NCBI RefSeq assembly: GCF_000003855.2 | Contig: NW_003101676.1 | Span: forward strand, 701,531 to 765,530 | DNA from: Blastomyces gilchristii SLH14081 | Taxonomy: Eukaryota; Ascomycota; Eurotiomycetes; Onygenales; Ajellomycetaceae | Reading direction: 5' to 3' | Length of the DNA stretch: 64,000 bases | Part shown: positions 47,411 to 58,775 of the stretch, piece by piece | Layout of the letters: every line of letters starts with the position of its first letter | How positions within the stretch are numbered: position 1 is the first letter of the stretch | Made by a program: the position numbers and the translations under genes | Notes under the pieces: generated by a model | Databases searched by the model: none | Told to the model about the DNA's origin: nothing | The model's input: only the letters and a program-made list of their open reading frames with translations

Positions 47411-47430
47411 AACACCAGAGGGCCTCCAAC

Positions 47431-47990
47431 TTAAACACCCTCAAACCACTTGTGTGCCAACGCCTCGCGAGCAGTGATTCTCTTTTCCAGATCAAAATTT
47501 TTCATTGCACTTTTAAAATCATCATCAACACTCTTCCAAAGGAAAAATGATCTGTGCAGGTTGTCTTTGTTGAAACCATCCTGAATTACTTCAAAATCCC
47601 AAACCCAGGGATTATCACCAAGGTATCTCAAAAACCCATTCAGTGCATCTTCATCTGCAAAGTACGAAATTTGGCGCTCAATTACAATAGCCAAGGGATC
47701 CACACCATCGTCCAACTACTCTTCCCCAACAGGGATGGTGTCTTGGACAAGGCGGACATGATTAGCACTGCTGTGTAGCCTATTATTTATCTCTTGAAGG
47801 TCCCTGGAATTAACCATGTGAATATACTTCAATATGACCTTTCAGTTGCCAGCACTGTGGAAGTTGTGAGTAAATAATCTCAAGAAGGGGTAATCAGTGT
47901 CAACTCACACAGCAAGACAAATCTTCTGTGAGGGAGATGTCTCTTCCTGAAGCACCTGTTCAATCCTATAACTTTGGCCAGACTGGCTAA
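47431..47990 (-). pseudogene. Protein kinase-like remnant lacking catalytic core
   Basis: Read on the minus strand, the start of a kinase-like N-lobe appears (YRIEQVLQEETSPSQKICLA), followed by an intron-like gap (gtgtga...ccacag) and LATERSY. A shifted frame then reads EINNRLHSSANHVRLVQDTI. Next come a stop and the C-terminal lobe end (VIERQISYFADEDALNGFLR ... KSAMKNFDLEKRITAREALA, HKWFEGV). The whole middle, including the HRD and DFG motifs, is missing. These ends resemble an expanded fungal protein-kinase-like family. The deletion, frame change and stops make it a pseudogene fragment. Confidence 0.65.
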
Positions 47991-49189
47991 CGTACTCCCT
48001 AGAGTCTGCTAGGGCAGTTGACATTGTGTTTATTCTGCAATGAAGGGTTGGTGATTGGTGTAACACCAGTTTGCATTTGGAGAGGTTCCATGTTGCAAGA
48101 TTTAAATATCTGCATGAGCGAAAATGAGCCTAATGACAGCATGAGAGGCAACAAATTCGAAGAAGATGCTGTTGATATTCGAGCAATATCTGAACATGGA
48201 TTATTCTTCTTTTTATCGGCGCCAACGCGCCGGTCGACAAGCCTCAGCAGGCGCTAGTCTCTTTCAGTTGAACCCACCATACGCTGCGTACAGAACAGGA
48301 GGCTCCCCTTGCTCAGTTCGCTTCATATTCAGAATCTGCATGGGACTTGCCGGGGCCCTCGTTTTCAAGTTTTGGAGAATATTTTTGAAATGAGGTTCAG
48401 GATGGTATCTGGTTTGGTTCTGAAGTACAAAAGTCTTTCAGAACGTGGTAGGCGTTTATGCTATACTGTCTCCTAGGGAGCAGAAATTTCGTCCTTTTCG
48501 TTCAATTTCAATATCCCACTTCTAAGGTAGCAACCCAAGGAGGTCTATATCTTGCCTGTCGTTACACTGCATCATCCGGCGGGGCCAAACCTCAACATCG
48601 AGATACATAGTGATCAGTGTTTGAACTCTCCGACATGCCTATCGCGTTGCTGTCGACACCGGCTCGAGCTATGAGCCAAATACTTTCTAGTGGAAGTCTT
48701 TTATACGCTTCCTATTGAGGACTCTCAAGGCGATGGTGGCACCCAAATATCATCGGTTCAGTATCGGCTAATTGTCCTCACGTTACACATCCCTACGGCG
48801 AATATGAAACGTATGGAATTTGCCGTTGAGGGGGGTCTTACCTCCTAAAGTGACACCCTCTTTCCGAAAAACCTCAATCACCAATCTCTTGGGCTCTACC
48901 GGAGAGTGTTGGCGTTGATATTAGGGAAAAAAAGAATATATTTCATGGCCGGATATACCAGCATTCAGAGACTTCCGGGCATTAGGTTTTATGTATCGAA
49001 ATATGGGAAAATTCCAGGTTCTGTCGTATCCACCTGAGCCTAGCCGTCTCTAGTTTTTCCGCATGCTTAGAAGGGCTTCTCATTACAGTCGATTCTCCTC
49101 CCTGCAGTGGTCATGATTTATCGTCAGATATCACTGTTCACACATCGTTCCATCATCGCACTAAGTTTCCCTTTTCATTTTTTACAGTC
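47991..49189. other. Intergenic, probably decayed sequence
   Basis: No recognisable gene; short frames at 48018-48393 match nothing I know. Lies between the kinase remnant and another broken frame. Confidence 0.4.
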
Positions 49190-49798
49190 AGATCAACATC
49201 CCACTATGACTCCGATGACGACCTGTCCCTTAGAGATCTGCTTTGCGACCACCGCTCTGGGAAAGCCATGGGAGAGGATAGATGGGAAAAGCTACAATCA
49301 AGAGGAAACTGGTTCTAGAGGTAATCCTATCTCGAAAGCACCGTTGTGAAATATGTATATAAACTGAAAGCCGTTATCACTGACGCTTGTATTCTTACCT
49401 CCATGGAAGAACAATTTGAAACTAGCAGCCGTCTATCCCCTAGCACATACAATGATGCGAAAGTGTATTTCATGGAATTCTGCAAGGCCCTCCTAATCAT
49501 AAAAAAGTGTGTTTCGGAGGACATCGGAATTTCAGACCTGATGCAGATTTGTATGGATGAAAACTACGCGCTTTACCTTATAAAAGAGCATCTACGATTC
49601 ATTGCACACTACCTAGAATGCCATAGCTCGTCGGAAGACGGGCAAGTGCCCCCGAATCGCTGGCACATATTTCTTGCTCGCGCACAGAACCTATGGAAAA
49701 GCGATGTACGAAGCTGGCCCGGAGTCAGTGGATTGTCATGGAGCGGTTATCATCACGTAATCATGGAGGTTGCGGATGAATTTCGCTTGAGACAATAA
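49190..49798 (+). pseudogene. Unrecognised reading frame with two early in-frame stops
   Basis: After a good 3' splice-like site (ttttttacag, ending 49190), one frame reads HYDSDDDLSLRDLLCDHRSG and GEDRWEKLQSRGNW. It then has TAG and TAA two codons apart (about 49316-49324) and continues in the same frame as STVVKYVYKLKAVITDACIL to a stop at 49798 (ADEFRLRQ). From the internal ATG at 49403 it could still encode 131 residues. Composition looks protein-like, but I recognise no family. Either a short gene starting at 49403 or the 3' part of a decayed gene. Confidence 0.4.
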
Positions 49799-50554
49799 CG
49801 AATTGACGAAGCGCACCCCGGAGGTCATAAGACACTTTGAGATTCTACCTCAGGGAAGTTCGGCCTAGGCGGAGGAAATCCAGGTGGGGAATAGCTGAGC
49901 GAGGAAGAACAACTACGCAAATGTGGAGGAAAGCTGGAACAAGCATTGTCTAACTACTAGTTACGGCGCCCAGAGGGACGGGGGAATGGTATGGATACAC
50001 TTGTCGAGTATCCTTCTTGGGAACAAGTAGAGCCTTCTATCTCATCCACAACCTAGTTAGTTGCTTGTACTCGCTGCTTAATATCGGCTCGGAAAGTCTT
50101 GTATGTCGGATATTCTATCAGTTAGGGGCACTGCAAGAAAAATAAACAAATAAAAAAAATTAGCAGATCTGGAAAATAAGATTCTCCACTCCCATGGTAG
50201 CGCGGCTGGGTTGGGTCCTTCGTGGCTTACTAACAAGCGACCGCTTAGTTAAATATTTCAGGGCCAGTTGGTCAGAATGACAACGTTGCTAGATAAACAG
50301 CAGCAGCTCTCTATCCATCCGGACCTCGACCTGAAAAATTCTACTGCGGAAGGGATAGATTAAGAAAAGGTTAGTGGCTTGTGGCAGTCTTTGTACGTAC
50401 GTTACTATAATAATTGCTCAAAAACCGTGTTCTTATCCAACAGCTCCCCCAATTCAATCCAAGTTAAGAAGATATACATAGAACTTGAACATATTTCCGT
50501 CCAGCATACTCCGCAAACTCCAGAACGAAACAAATCGCTTCGCCTATAGAAACA
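49799..50554. other. Intergenic / SEC72 promoter
   Basis: No gene recognised; right-hand part is upstream region of the SEC72 gene. Confidence 0.5.
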
Positions 50555-51190
50555 ATGGCATCTCCCGGTGCCGATATCTTCACCCAATATCCCCTCCACC
50601 TGGACCCAACCTCAAAAGCCATCTCCGCCCCCTCCTGCAGCTCCGCCGCCCTAGACCGCGAACTCGAATCCCTAAACCAACTCCACCGCGCTCTCCTCAA
50701 CCTCGACAGCCCTAATATACCCCCACCCCCAAAACCAGTGAACCCCAAACGCAGCGCACAAATCGCCAAGCTGCGCGAGACGGCCAACACAGCCTTCCGC
50801 AAATCCTCCTTCGCCGAAGCCATCAAGCTCTACACATATGCCATCGACATGGCCCTAGGCAGACCTACGTGGGAACACGTCGGGCTCGTGCGCGATGAGC
50901 TACCGCCACTCTTTACGAATCGAGCACAGGCATATATGGCTCAGCAGCAGTGGGCGGAGGGTTATGTGGATGCGAAATCGAGCGTTGAGATATCGCCGAC
51001 GAATAATGGGAAGGCGTGGTGGAGAGGGGGTAGATGCTTGATTGAGATGGGAAGATGGGAGGAGGCTAAGGAGTGGATTTCTAATGGATTGGATGCTGAG
51101 GGGACTAGGAGTGAACCGGCGAAGGAGCTGAAGGGCCTCATGGTGGATGTGGAGAGAGGGTTGGAGAGGGAGAGGGCTTCGAGGGAATGA
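50555..51190 (+). CDS. SEC72: ER translocation complex subunit SEC72 (TPR)
   Basis: Cytosolic TPR subunit of the Sec62/Sec63 complex for post-translational import into the endoplasmic reticulum; it docks Hsp70 tails. Intronless, 211 residues, similar to the fungal family. N-terminal part MASPGADIFTQYPLHLDPTS; then TPR helices from about 75: LRETANTAFRKSSFAEAIKL, LPPLFTNRAQAYMAQQQWAE, GKAWWRGGRCLIEMGRWEEA. The start sits in a good context (aacaATGGC). Assignment rests on overall pattern and TPR phase; another TPR co-chaperone is possible. Confidence 0.82.
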   Translation: MASPGADIFTQYPLHLDPTSKAISAPSCSSAALDRELESLNQLHRALLNLDSPNIPPPPKPVNPKRSAQIAKLRETANTAFRKSSFAEAIKLYTYAIDMALGRPTWEHVGLVRDELPPLFTNRAQAYMAQQQWAEGYVDAKSSVEISPTNNGKAWWRGGRCLIEMGRWEEAKEWISNGLDAEGTRSEPAKELKGLMVDVERGLERERASRE

Positions 51191-51746
51191 AAGAATGAAG
51201 GAATGGGCGTATGAGGCCGGGCTTTTAATTTTCGTGTGTTTTAATTTGTTTCGATAGTGAGGGCTTCGCTTGTCCAATATCTGCATTGTGGTTCGCGGCT
51301 TCCTCCATGTTTGCTATGAAGTATTTGAGCTCGGTAGCTCCTTTTTATATATATCCCTGTCGCCTCCTGTCTTTTTAACGGCGTTTTTGAGCACTCTGCA
51401 TTTGAGTTCTAATATCAATACTTTGTACTAGGATGGTGCATCACTATGATTCCCTCGTGATACGTGCGCGCTTTGGCAACATCTTCTCTCATTCTTAGTC
51501 TACATAGAGCTTGTGCAAAAAAAAAAAAACCCCTATATAAATCAATCCATACTCCATACTCCTAGCAGCAGATCTAATCAACACCAACACCGCCACACCC
51601 ATCGGACATTTCAGAATTAAAAATATTTTGTGATTACCCAGCATAAAATATCTTTATTTCGGCTTTACTCTAAACTGAATTTGCAAGAGCACGTGATGAG
51701 GATCCTATAATTTCCAGTGGGAGTCAGCTCCCACGTCGAAGTCACA
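51191..51746. other. Intergenic region before tRNA-Glu
   Basis: 3' flank of SEC72; A-run near 51517-51529; otherwise nothing recognisable. Confidence 0.5.
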
Positions 51747-51817
51747 TCCCATATGGTGTAGTGGCTAACATCAGCGTCTCTCACACGCTAGCCGGGGGTT
51801 CGATTCCCCCTATGGGA
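51747..51817 (+). tRNA. tRNA-Glu (CTC)
   Basis: Acceptor TCCCATA (51747-51753) pairs with TATGGGA (51811-51817), discriminator G. Anticodon stem AGCGT/ACGCT with loop CTCTCAC, anticodon CTC (Glu, codon GAG). T stem GGGGG/CCCCC around TTCGATT. No intron. A T-rich tail follows. Confidence 0.93.
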
Positions 51818-52895
51818 GAAAATTTTATTTTTTCCACTACAAGTGGATTTATTTATTTTGGATTTATATATATATATTTCAATTTAAAACAGATCTATCG
51901 CATATAGAGTTTGTGTAGGGTAGGGCAATATGCTCCCAGAACGAACATTGCCACACAACACACGTAACGGCGCCGGTAATCAAGATAGTATGAAAAAATA
52001 GCTGCTTAATTCTCACTCCTGCAACCCCATCACCAACCCAATACTCCTTAACACAGACATATAAATAGAAAAGCACTATCCAGAGAGACAGAGCAAGCAG
52101 TCAAAGCTGTCATGGAACTAGTGAGACCCAGAAGCCGCGCCTAAGAAACAACGAACTTTTCTTTATAAAAAACACAACATAGGATAAATATCGATATCAC
52201 ACGCAGTAAAAGGAGGGGAGAATGAAAATAAGCACGTATGACCAGAATGAATATATTTAATTACTACCACTGATCAATTCGCCCTCCCCTACCACTCTTG
52301 GAAGAAGAAATGACAATCCGCTGGAGACAAGAGAAAAAGGAAATGCAAAGCCAGAAGTGGTACAATCAAGGGTGATCAAAAATGAGGTGCTTCGGAACAA
52401 AGGCGGAGGTTGGTATATAGTTTCACACAGTAGGAGCAGCATGGCTGTTCTGAGGAAAAGAAGCTGGGAAATAAATAGAACAAGAAAAAAAGAAAAAGAA
52501 AAAAAAAAAAAAAAAACAATGAGAGAGAGCACCAAGTAGACGCCGGATGTCGACCAATACGCAAAATGAGAGAGAGAAGTGAAATGACAAACAGAAAAGA
52601 GTTGAAGAACACCTCAGGGTGTCACTGGGAAACAATAACGAATAGGGCGGACAAAGACCAAGGGTGCAATTACCAAATACAGAAGAAGACAATGTGAAAA
52701 AAATAAATAAGAGAGAGAGCAGTGTGCAGAAAACAAAAGAAATTGTTAAAAACGCTTGCAGTATTTCGCCTTTTCCGTTCATGCTTTTCTTAATACCAGA
52801 GGCAATAATGGCACTCGAAAGTTAAAATTAGACGTCCTTGAACTACTATTGGTGTTCGTGTTTTCTATGATACTGTTTGGGTAGGGCCTGGGTTA
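51818..52895. other. Intergenic / 3' flank of sterol transporter gene
   Basis: AT-rich just after the tRNA. Poly-A tract broken by few bases at about 52485-52516. Probably contains the 3' untranslated region of the minus-strand gene ending at 52896. No gene seen. Confidence 0.5.
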
Positions 52896-55800
52896 TCATT
52901 CATCCTCGCGTTTCCGCTTCATAACAGCCTTGAGCATATCAAGCCGTTCTTGAGTTATACTAATCGCATCCTCCATCTCGAGCTTTGTCATCTTTTCATT
53001 CCTCAGGCGCGCTTCGAGCTCCTTTTCGCTCATAAGTTGTTGTCTTTGCCGCTGCCTCTCAGCTCTTGAATGGTCGACAGTGTCGCCTTTGTCAGATGAG
53101 GGAAGGGGGTTTACGACCGGGTATGCGAGCCCGTCCATTCCAACTCTCTCCTCCAGCCAGTTCCATAATTCGCTTTCCTCTCGCTGCCAAAGTTCTTCAT
53201 ACGCAATAATTCGTTCCGGGATAGAAAGTAATGGGGAGCCGACCCCTGACGGTCCCAGGCGAGATGGAGGCGGACTGCGGAACCAAACCATTACTAATAC
53301 TATGGCGATAACACCAGCAGCAACATTACCACTCCAAAAGGGCTTGAAAATGTTGACTATCGGGCCGAGAGGACCACGTAAAGGTTCCAGCATTCCCCAA
53401 TCCTCAGCTTGTTGTCTCCCTGATTCTGAAGCAGCCTTTCCGCTAGCTGCAACTTCGAGTTCGACAGCATTTGCTCCCTTCCGCTTACCTTTGACTCCTT
53501 TCCCAGCACCTTTCGGAGGGGTCGTGTCGCGCGAACGAGGAGCTACACCCACTCTAAGTGCCTTGACTAGGTCGCTTCCAAAAATCGTCTGACCATCGTT
53601 TGCACCCTTCTCGATAGGACCTATTGTGATTTCGTAAGCATCGCTTGTTACTGTTAAGAAATGCGGGGAAGAGACAAACCTTTGAGCCAACTCTTGCCCG
53701 ACCATTCAATGGCGCAAGTCATGTAGAACCTGGTGGCATTGTTTGGTGCCCATGTAAACAGGTACTTGGTCTTCACACAGAAAATATTCCCACTAGGCAC
53801 ATCAGGAGTTTGCGTCGTTAATGTAACCAAAACAGCCTTCTCCAAGTCAAGAAAGTCTAAATTCTCGGTACTGATGCATTTGGTTTGCTTGGGTCCGATG
53901 GGCGCATATAGTGGCTTTGTATACGAATACACCCGGGTTTTGTTGTCCACGGATAGCCCCTTCTTGTCATCTTCAAACTGCAGATCATTCACTTTCTGAT
54001 AATCGACAAGAAACTTTGACATGAATGCACCAGATGCGGGGCCAAAAACGAGGGCATAAACAAGGCCCAGTGGTGCTGGTATTATTTCATCTTTCATCAC
54101 TTTATCGTAGCGCCCAGAGGGATCCGTAAACTCCGTTGGTGGATGGGTAGCCGGGCCGGGAAACTGTGGAAGAGAAGAGTACACTGACGCAGCTCCTTTC
54201 TCTAGTACTTTTGCTTCACTCTTAGAGGTAACTTGGGGAGTCGAGGAAGGCCCCACCAGTGGAATTGTGGATGCTTTGCGGCTGATTCGTTTTATATACT
54301 CTGATTTTTCACTGCTAGTAGTACTTGCGTCAACGGCGTCCACAAAGTTTGTGCCTTCATCCTCCTCATCTTCGTCATATATCTCGTCCTCTTTGTCAGA
54401 GGGACTCTCACTCGCAGCATCACTCTCATCGGTCTTCTCCGTTTTGTCACCGGTGCCTTGTTCTATCCGGGTGCCATTAACTGAGCTCTTGAGAGTCGGG
54501 TGGTTGATTTTCCAGATATTAACCATTAAATCGTATGTGGCTTCTCGGCTCAGCAGACTTCGGAACGTATGCCGCGCATGCAGAGTTTGAATTGCGATTG
54601 CATTCGGAAAAACCATGGCCGTAGACTCCTTCTCAACGGCCATAATTTCATCGAAACTGATTACTAATGTCGTTACCCAGCCGAGGATATTACTTGAAAA
54701 GCAGATATGACCTTCAGATATGTATATACGGCCAGCCAGGATGATTTCTCTTTGGAGAGCGCAACTGTAGTCTTCGATGAGATAATCGTCTTCCGGAACA
54801 CTTCTGAATAGCTGATGAAAGTCGCGATTTCGCTTTTTGCTCGCCACAGCAAAGCCCGTCAATCGCGGAGCACTGGTATTGGCACCTGGAATACCCAAGC
54901 CAAATCCAGCAGCGCCAAGCGCACCAATTGTCGCACCAGACGATCCTCGATGCCTGCGTGCAAGGCGGCTACGTACGCTACCGCTGCGCTTGATACCAGA
55001 ACCGACTTCTCCTTCGAAAATACTGCCACCTGGAGGAGTTTGTTCGCCAGTACTAGCTCTTCCGAGGCCATTTAAGGGGAGACTGGAACGAACGTCGGCA
55101 GTAGGTTGCTCAGGGACTGGTTGGGACGCAGATGCGCCATCTGCCGGCTTCTCATAGGCCATGGAAACTGCACGAGCGGCACGCATATCTTCTATCCTTG
55201 CAGAGATCTCATCTCTTTGGGATGCAGTTCCTCTACGAGGACGGGAAGCAGCCTCAGCTTTCGTAAACACAACACCATCCTTTGTAGTTATCTCCCCGCC
55301 CGCCGATGCGTCAATCCCAAGATGACTGAAATTTAATTCACCCATCCCGAGCGTTTCCACAGCCAGCTCCTTCTTCTCCATTGCATCCTCATCTCTCGAT
55401 GAATCCGCGGCCTCTTCGCTGCTAGGAACATCAGTACTTGATTTTTCTGGCTCCGCAGGTTCTGGTGTGGACTGTGTGCGAGCCTGGCTATTCAAACTGT
55501 TTCCAAAGTTAGAAGCGGCATTCTGGGCCGCAGAGAGCATGGAGGAAAAGAACCCTGACGCGGTCTTGGCTTCTTCCACAGTAGGCGTTAGGGGGGCTGT
55601 CATGGAGTTCGAAAGTTTACTAGGGCTGTGGGCAGCAGATGCGGAACGAACACGTCTATGAGATATCATATTCCCTGACGGACTCACAACGGCATTGGGA
55701 GGTAAGTCGTGAGACTTTGAGGCGGAGTCGCTCTCTTCCACAACATTTGTAGACGGCAGTGCTGGACTTTGTGAACGACTACCAACTGGAGTTGGTGGAG

Positions 55801-56862
55801 TCACCGTCGTAAGGGGGCCAGGTATAGAAGTGGCAGGAGGGCTCGTGGGGGTGGAGGCCATGCCCGGTGGTTTAGCAGGGGTGGAAAGGGAAGTATTCGA
55901 AGTTCCTATATGTTGGGGTATTGGAGAAGGCAAAGGGGGAGCCTCTTCTGATGGCTTTCGGCTATTTTTGGCTAAGGAGCTTGATCTTCTTGACCTAGAT
56001 CCAAAGAGCCCCCTACCAGTTTTTGTCGCCGGCGACTTCGGAGCTTCGCGCTCAGGGCTTGGGCTCACACTTTTTTTCGTGGGTATAGGACTGAAAGCTT
56101 CTTTAAGGTTTCGACTTTTTCGGTTTGCGCTGGATGATCCAGAGTAATCTCCCATATCCCCAGTGGTGGCAGCACGGATCATATGGCGACTACTATCGGA
56201 AGACGTGTCCGACGGGCCGTTGGCGTCTAATGCAGTTTCCGTTGGATCAGAGGGAGCAGTGGTCGTGATTATTAAAGGGGAGGATGAAGGCTGGAGCGAA
56301 TCCCGAGAGAGACCTAAATCAGGAGACGAATGCCTATTCAAGATGGGGTTAGTTGGCCATGTAGATAGAGGCGTCGCAGGAATAGCCAAAGCTATCTCTA
56401 AGGAAAATAAGGTGGATTGGAGGAAGAAACCCACCTTCCAGATTCCGAACCGTTACTTGGGCCACGGTCCGTAGTATCTACTGTAGAGGTACTATGATTG
56501 CCTATGGTTGGTGTATCTTCAGATTCATTGGGGATACGATGCAGTTCCGTTCCACTCCCGTTGTCCTGAGCAATAGAATTTTCCGATTCCATCTTCTTCT
56601 TGCGTCGACGACGTGACCCTGGAATCAATTTCGAGATGCCAGTAGGCGGGCCATCATAACTGTTTCCGCCTCCTCCGCCTGCCCCGCTAGTTGAAGGCCG
56701 CGGGGATTCATGATTCGAGTCGATTGAAGGGGCGGCACTCCGCCCTGACATGGAGCCATCGAATTCGCTGAGGGTGGTCTTGCTGCGATTCGACCTTGTA
56801 AAGGTCTTTTTGAACCCATTAGTAGAGGGAGCAGGGGCTGCTTCACTCGTAGCGCCGTCCAT
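52896..56862 (-). CDS. LAM/Ltc-type sterol transfer protein (GRAM-VASt-TM)
   Basis: ER-anchored protein that moves sterols at membrane contact sites (LAM family, like yeast Ysp2/Lam4). Three exons on the minus strand: 56435-56862, 53680-56333, 52896-53620, giving 1268 residues. The first 600 residues are Ser/Pro-rich and disordered. GRAM domain about 642-760 (RNRDFHQLFRSVPEDDYLIE, GRIYISEGHICFSSNILGWV). After an acidic linker, the VASt sterol-binding domain spans about 875-1060 (RYDKVMKDEIIPAPLGLVYA; RFYMTCAIEWSGKSWLKGPI across the last intron). Transmembrane segment about 1124-1140 (NVAAGVIAIVLVMVWF) and a basic C-terminal coiled coil. The last intron (59 nt) restores KGPIEKG. The first intron is chosen for its actaac branch site; a 59-nt alternative starting gtaacg also keeps frame. 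Confidence 0.9.
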
Positions 56863-58775
56863 CAGCAGAAAGGAACGGTGAACGCTCCTGATGGAGTTGA
56901 CTGAATCTTAAACGACGGAGACCTTCTAGTCACTGGTTTGCAACGGGAATGATTTGGGGAGAAATGTAGTTCAAGTGAAAGAGCTGAAAATCCCGGGCCA
57001 TGGGATAGAGGACTGGAGGTCACAAAGAGCGGGGGACATGGGGAGGAGGGTTAGACCAACGCTGAAACAAAGCAGCGGAAGCGCAGATGGATGGTGAGAG
57101 GGTTGGTTGGTTAGGAAGAGGCGGGCGGCGTGGGTGCTCGGGGAAGTTCACGCAGCAGAAGTCTAGGAGTAGGAAAGGGGCTGACTGTGCCCATTTGGTG
57201 TCAGCATGGGTTGTTAGATCAGCAGGCAGGCTGACATGAGTATAGGAGAATTGTAGCCCGTGGAGGTTGTCAGGACGAGCGGTTGGGATGAAGTTGGTCT
57301 TCCCTGCGATTGCTGTGTTGGAATGTTCGGAGCAAGCTTGGATGCAGTTGCCGATTGGAAATACGAATACGCCAGTACGGGGGGTACCGATAAATTACGC
57401 CCTCTGCAACGCCTGATTGGCCCCCCACTTCGCACCGTGTATTTTACAGAGTACGGTACGTGCGTACTAGGTATGTACATACAAGTGATACAGTTTCAGC
57501 GATACGACGAACTACATACATCGACACATTTACAAGCGGCTCTTGTTTTGTCGGCGTGATTGTTACCCCGGCGTCAGTCAGCTCTGTTCAAGCAGCTGGG
57601 GCCGGTGACACTGCTGCTGTCTTCAAGAATTTGGCAGTTTTGACAGGTAGGAAGGGTTGGACAGAAGTGGATAGGAAGCTACGCAGCGTCGAAGGACCTT
57701 GGATCCTCCCTTGACGCTTGTGCAATTTCGTGCTGAGCTGCATGAAGCAATTCCCATACGCGGTGATCCATGGATATGGAGAGGAAAACCGTGGTGGGGG
57801 CTGATGGGGCGTCGAAGTTCTATTTCTAGATTATTTTGAAGCACATCGCCACATATGAACAATTCCCGACGGGCACAATTTCGATCGAAATGGTAGGGCG
57901 CCATCGGTAAGTGCATGGGGCAACAACCAATCTCGCTTCCCAGAAACTTGAAAGTTGATACTTGTCGTAATAATGACATATCCTGGAGAATATCAAGATC
58001 TGCACCACGGTGATATCTCTCCCCCTCCAATAATCCGAATAGCTATTGGCTGCGAAACCCGCTAATTTCGAGGTATCAAGATCGTGCTACGCCTCTTGAG
58101 ACATACATGGAGAGCAGTCACTATTGCTGACAATATTAATGCTGAAGTGGGATTACGAAGTACGGCGTATCCAAAGTCGTAGCCTGATAAAAAGCGATTG
58201 GAGATTGTTGTCTCAGCCTGCGGCTGACCTTAAGCCACTGCCACGATGGAATCAGCGACGTGATAAATAAATACATAGATACATTTTCCATGGTTACTTA
58301 TTTACACTGCCAATGGTATAGAATACCAGACCAACAAACAGGTCACTGTTTACTTACTTACTACGGAGTAGATGACTCGAGACTCTCGAGTAAGAAGACT
58401 CTAGTTAACTATAGTATTATTATTGTTTTTACAGACTGACCGAGTCCCTCTGCAAGCAATGCCTTGAGATCTATTTACAGAGTAATCTTGCATACACGTA
58501 CCATACATGTATTCGGTGTATGTAAATAACGCGGCGCGACTCTGTCCCGCTTGGGCCTGCAATAGGTGACTAAGCCATCTGATAAGTGAAGGCTGCTCTC
58601 GTGACTTCATCGACTCCAAGCTCCAGCTCGAGAGAATCAACATTCGATATTCCGAGTCCAGGTACAAAACTCATCGCCACAGCTCTTCAAACCTCTCGAG
58701 TCCCACTGATTTCTTCGTAATACTAAGTTTTCGATTTGCTGAAGGGCGTATTGAAGAGGCCTTGTCAGTGGAGAT
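56863..58775. other. Divergent intergenic region
   Basis: Shared upstream region of the LAM gene (-) and the MIT-domain gene (+), 1.9 kb. One TACGGAGTA word at 58362-58370. No gene recognised; a 135-codon minus-strand frame at 57623-58030 has no recognisable product. Confidence 0.5.

Larger units (their letters stand above)
46670..47430. other. Repeat-bearing flank of gag remnant
   Basis: No gene. Holds the right arm of the inverted repeat (47050-47096) and two copies of GGAAAAGTTGGTTTTTCT at 47153 and 47376, 223 bases apart, related to the repeat at 44723. No convincing intact long terminal repeat could be delimited by eye. Confidence 0.55.

Noticed and set aside
46670..47430. Intact 5' long terminal repeat for the gag element
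   Set aside because: Repeated segments exist, but no pair of TG...CA-bounded terminal repeats or target-site duplication could be fixed by eye.
53080..53592. 170-codon plus-strand open frame
   Set aside because: Antisense shadow of the last exon of the LAM-type sterol transporter.
53652..53680. 29-base GT...AG gap as the last intron of the sterol transporter
   Set aside because: Too short for a spliceosomal intron; extending to the acceptor before 53620 gives 59 bases and restores the conserved KGPIEKG.
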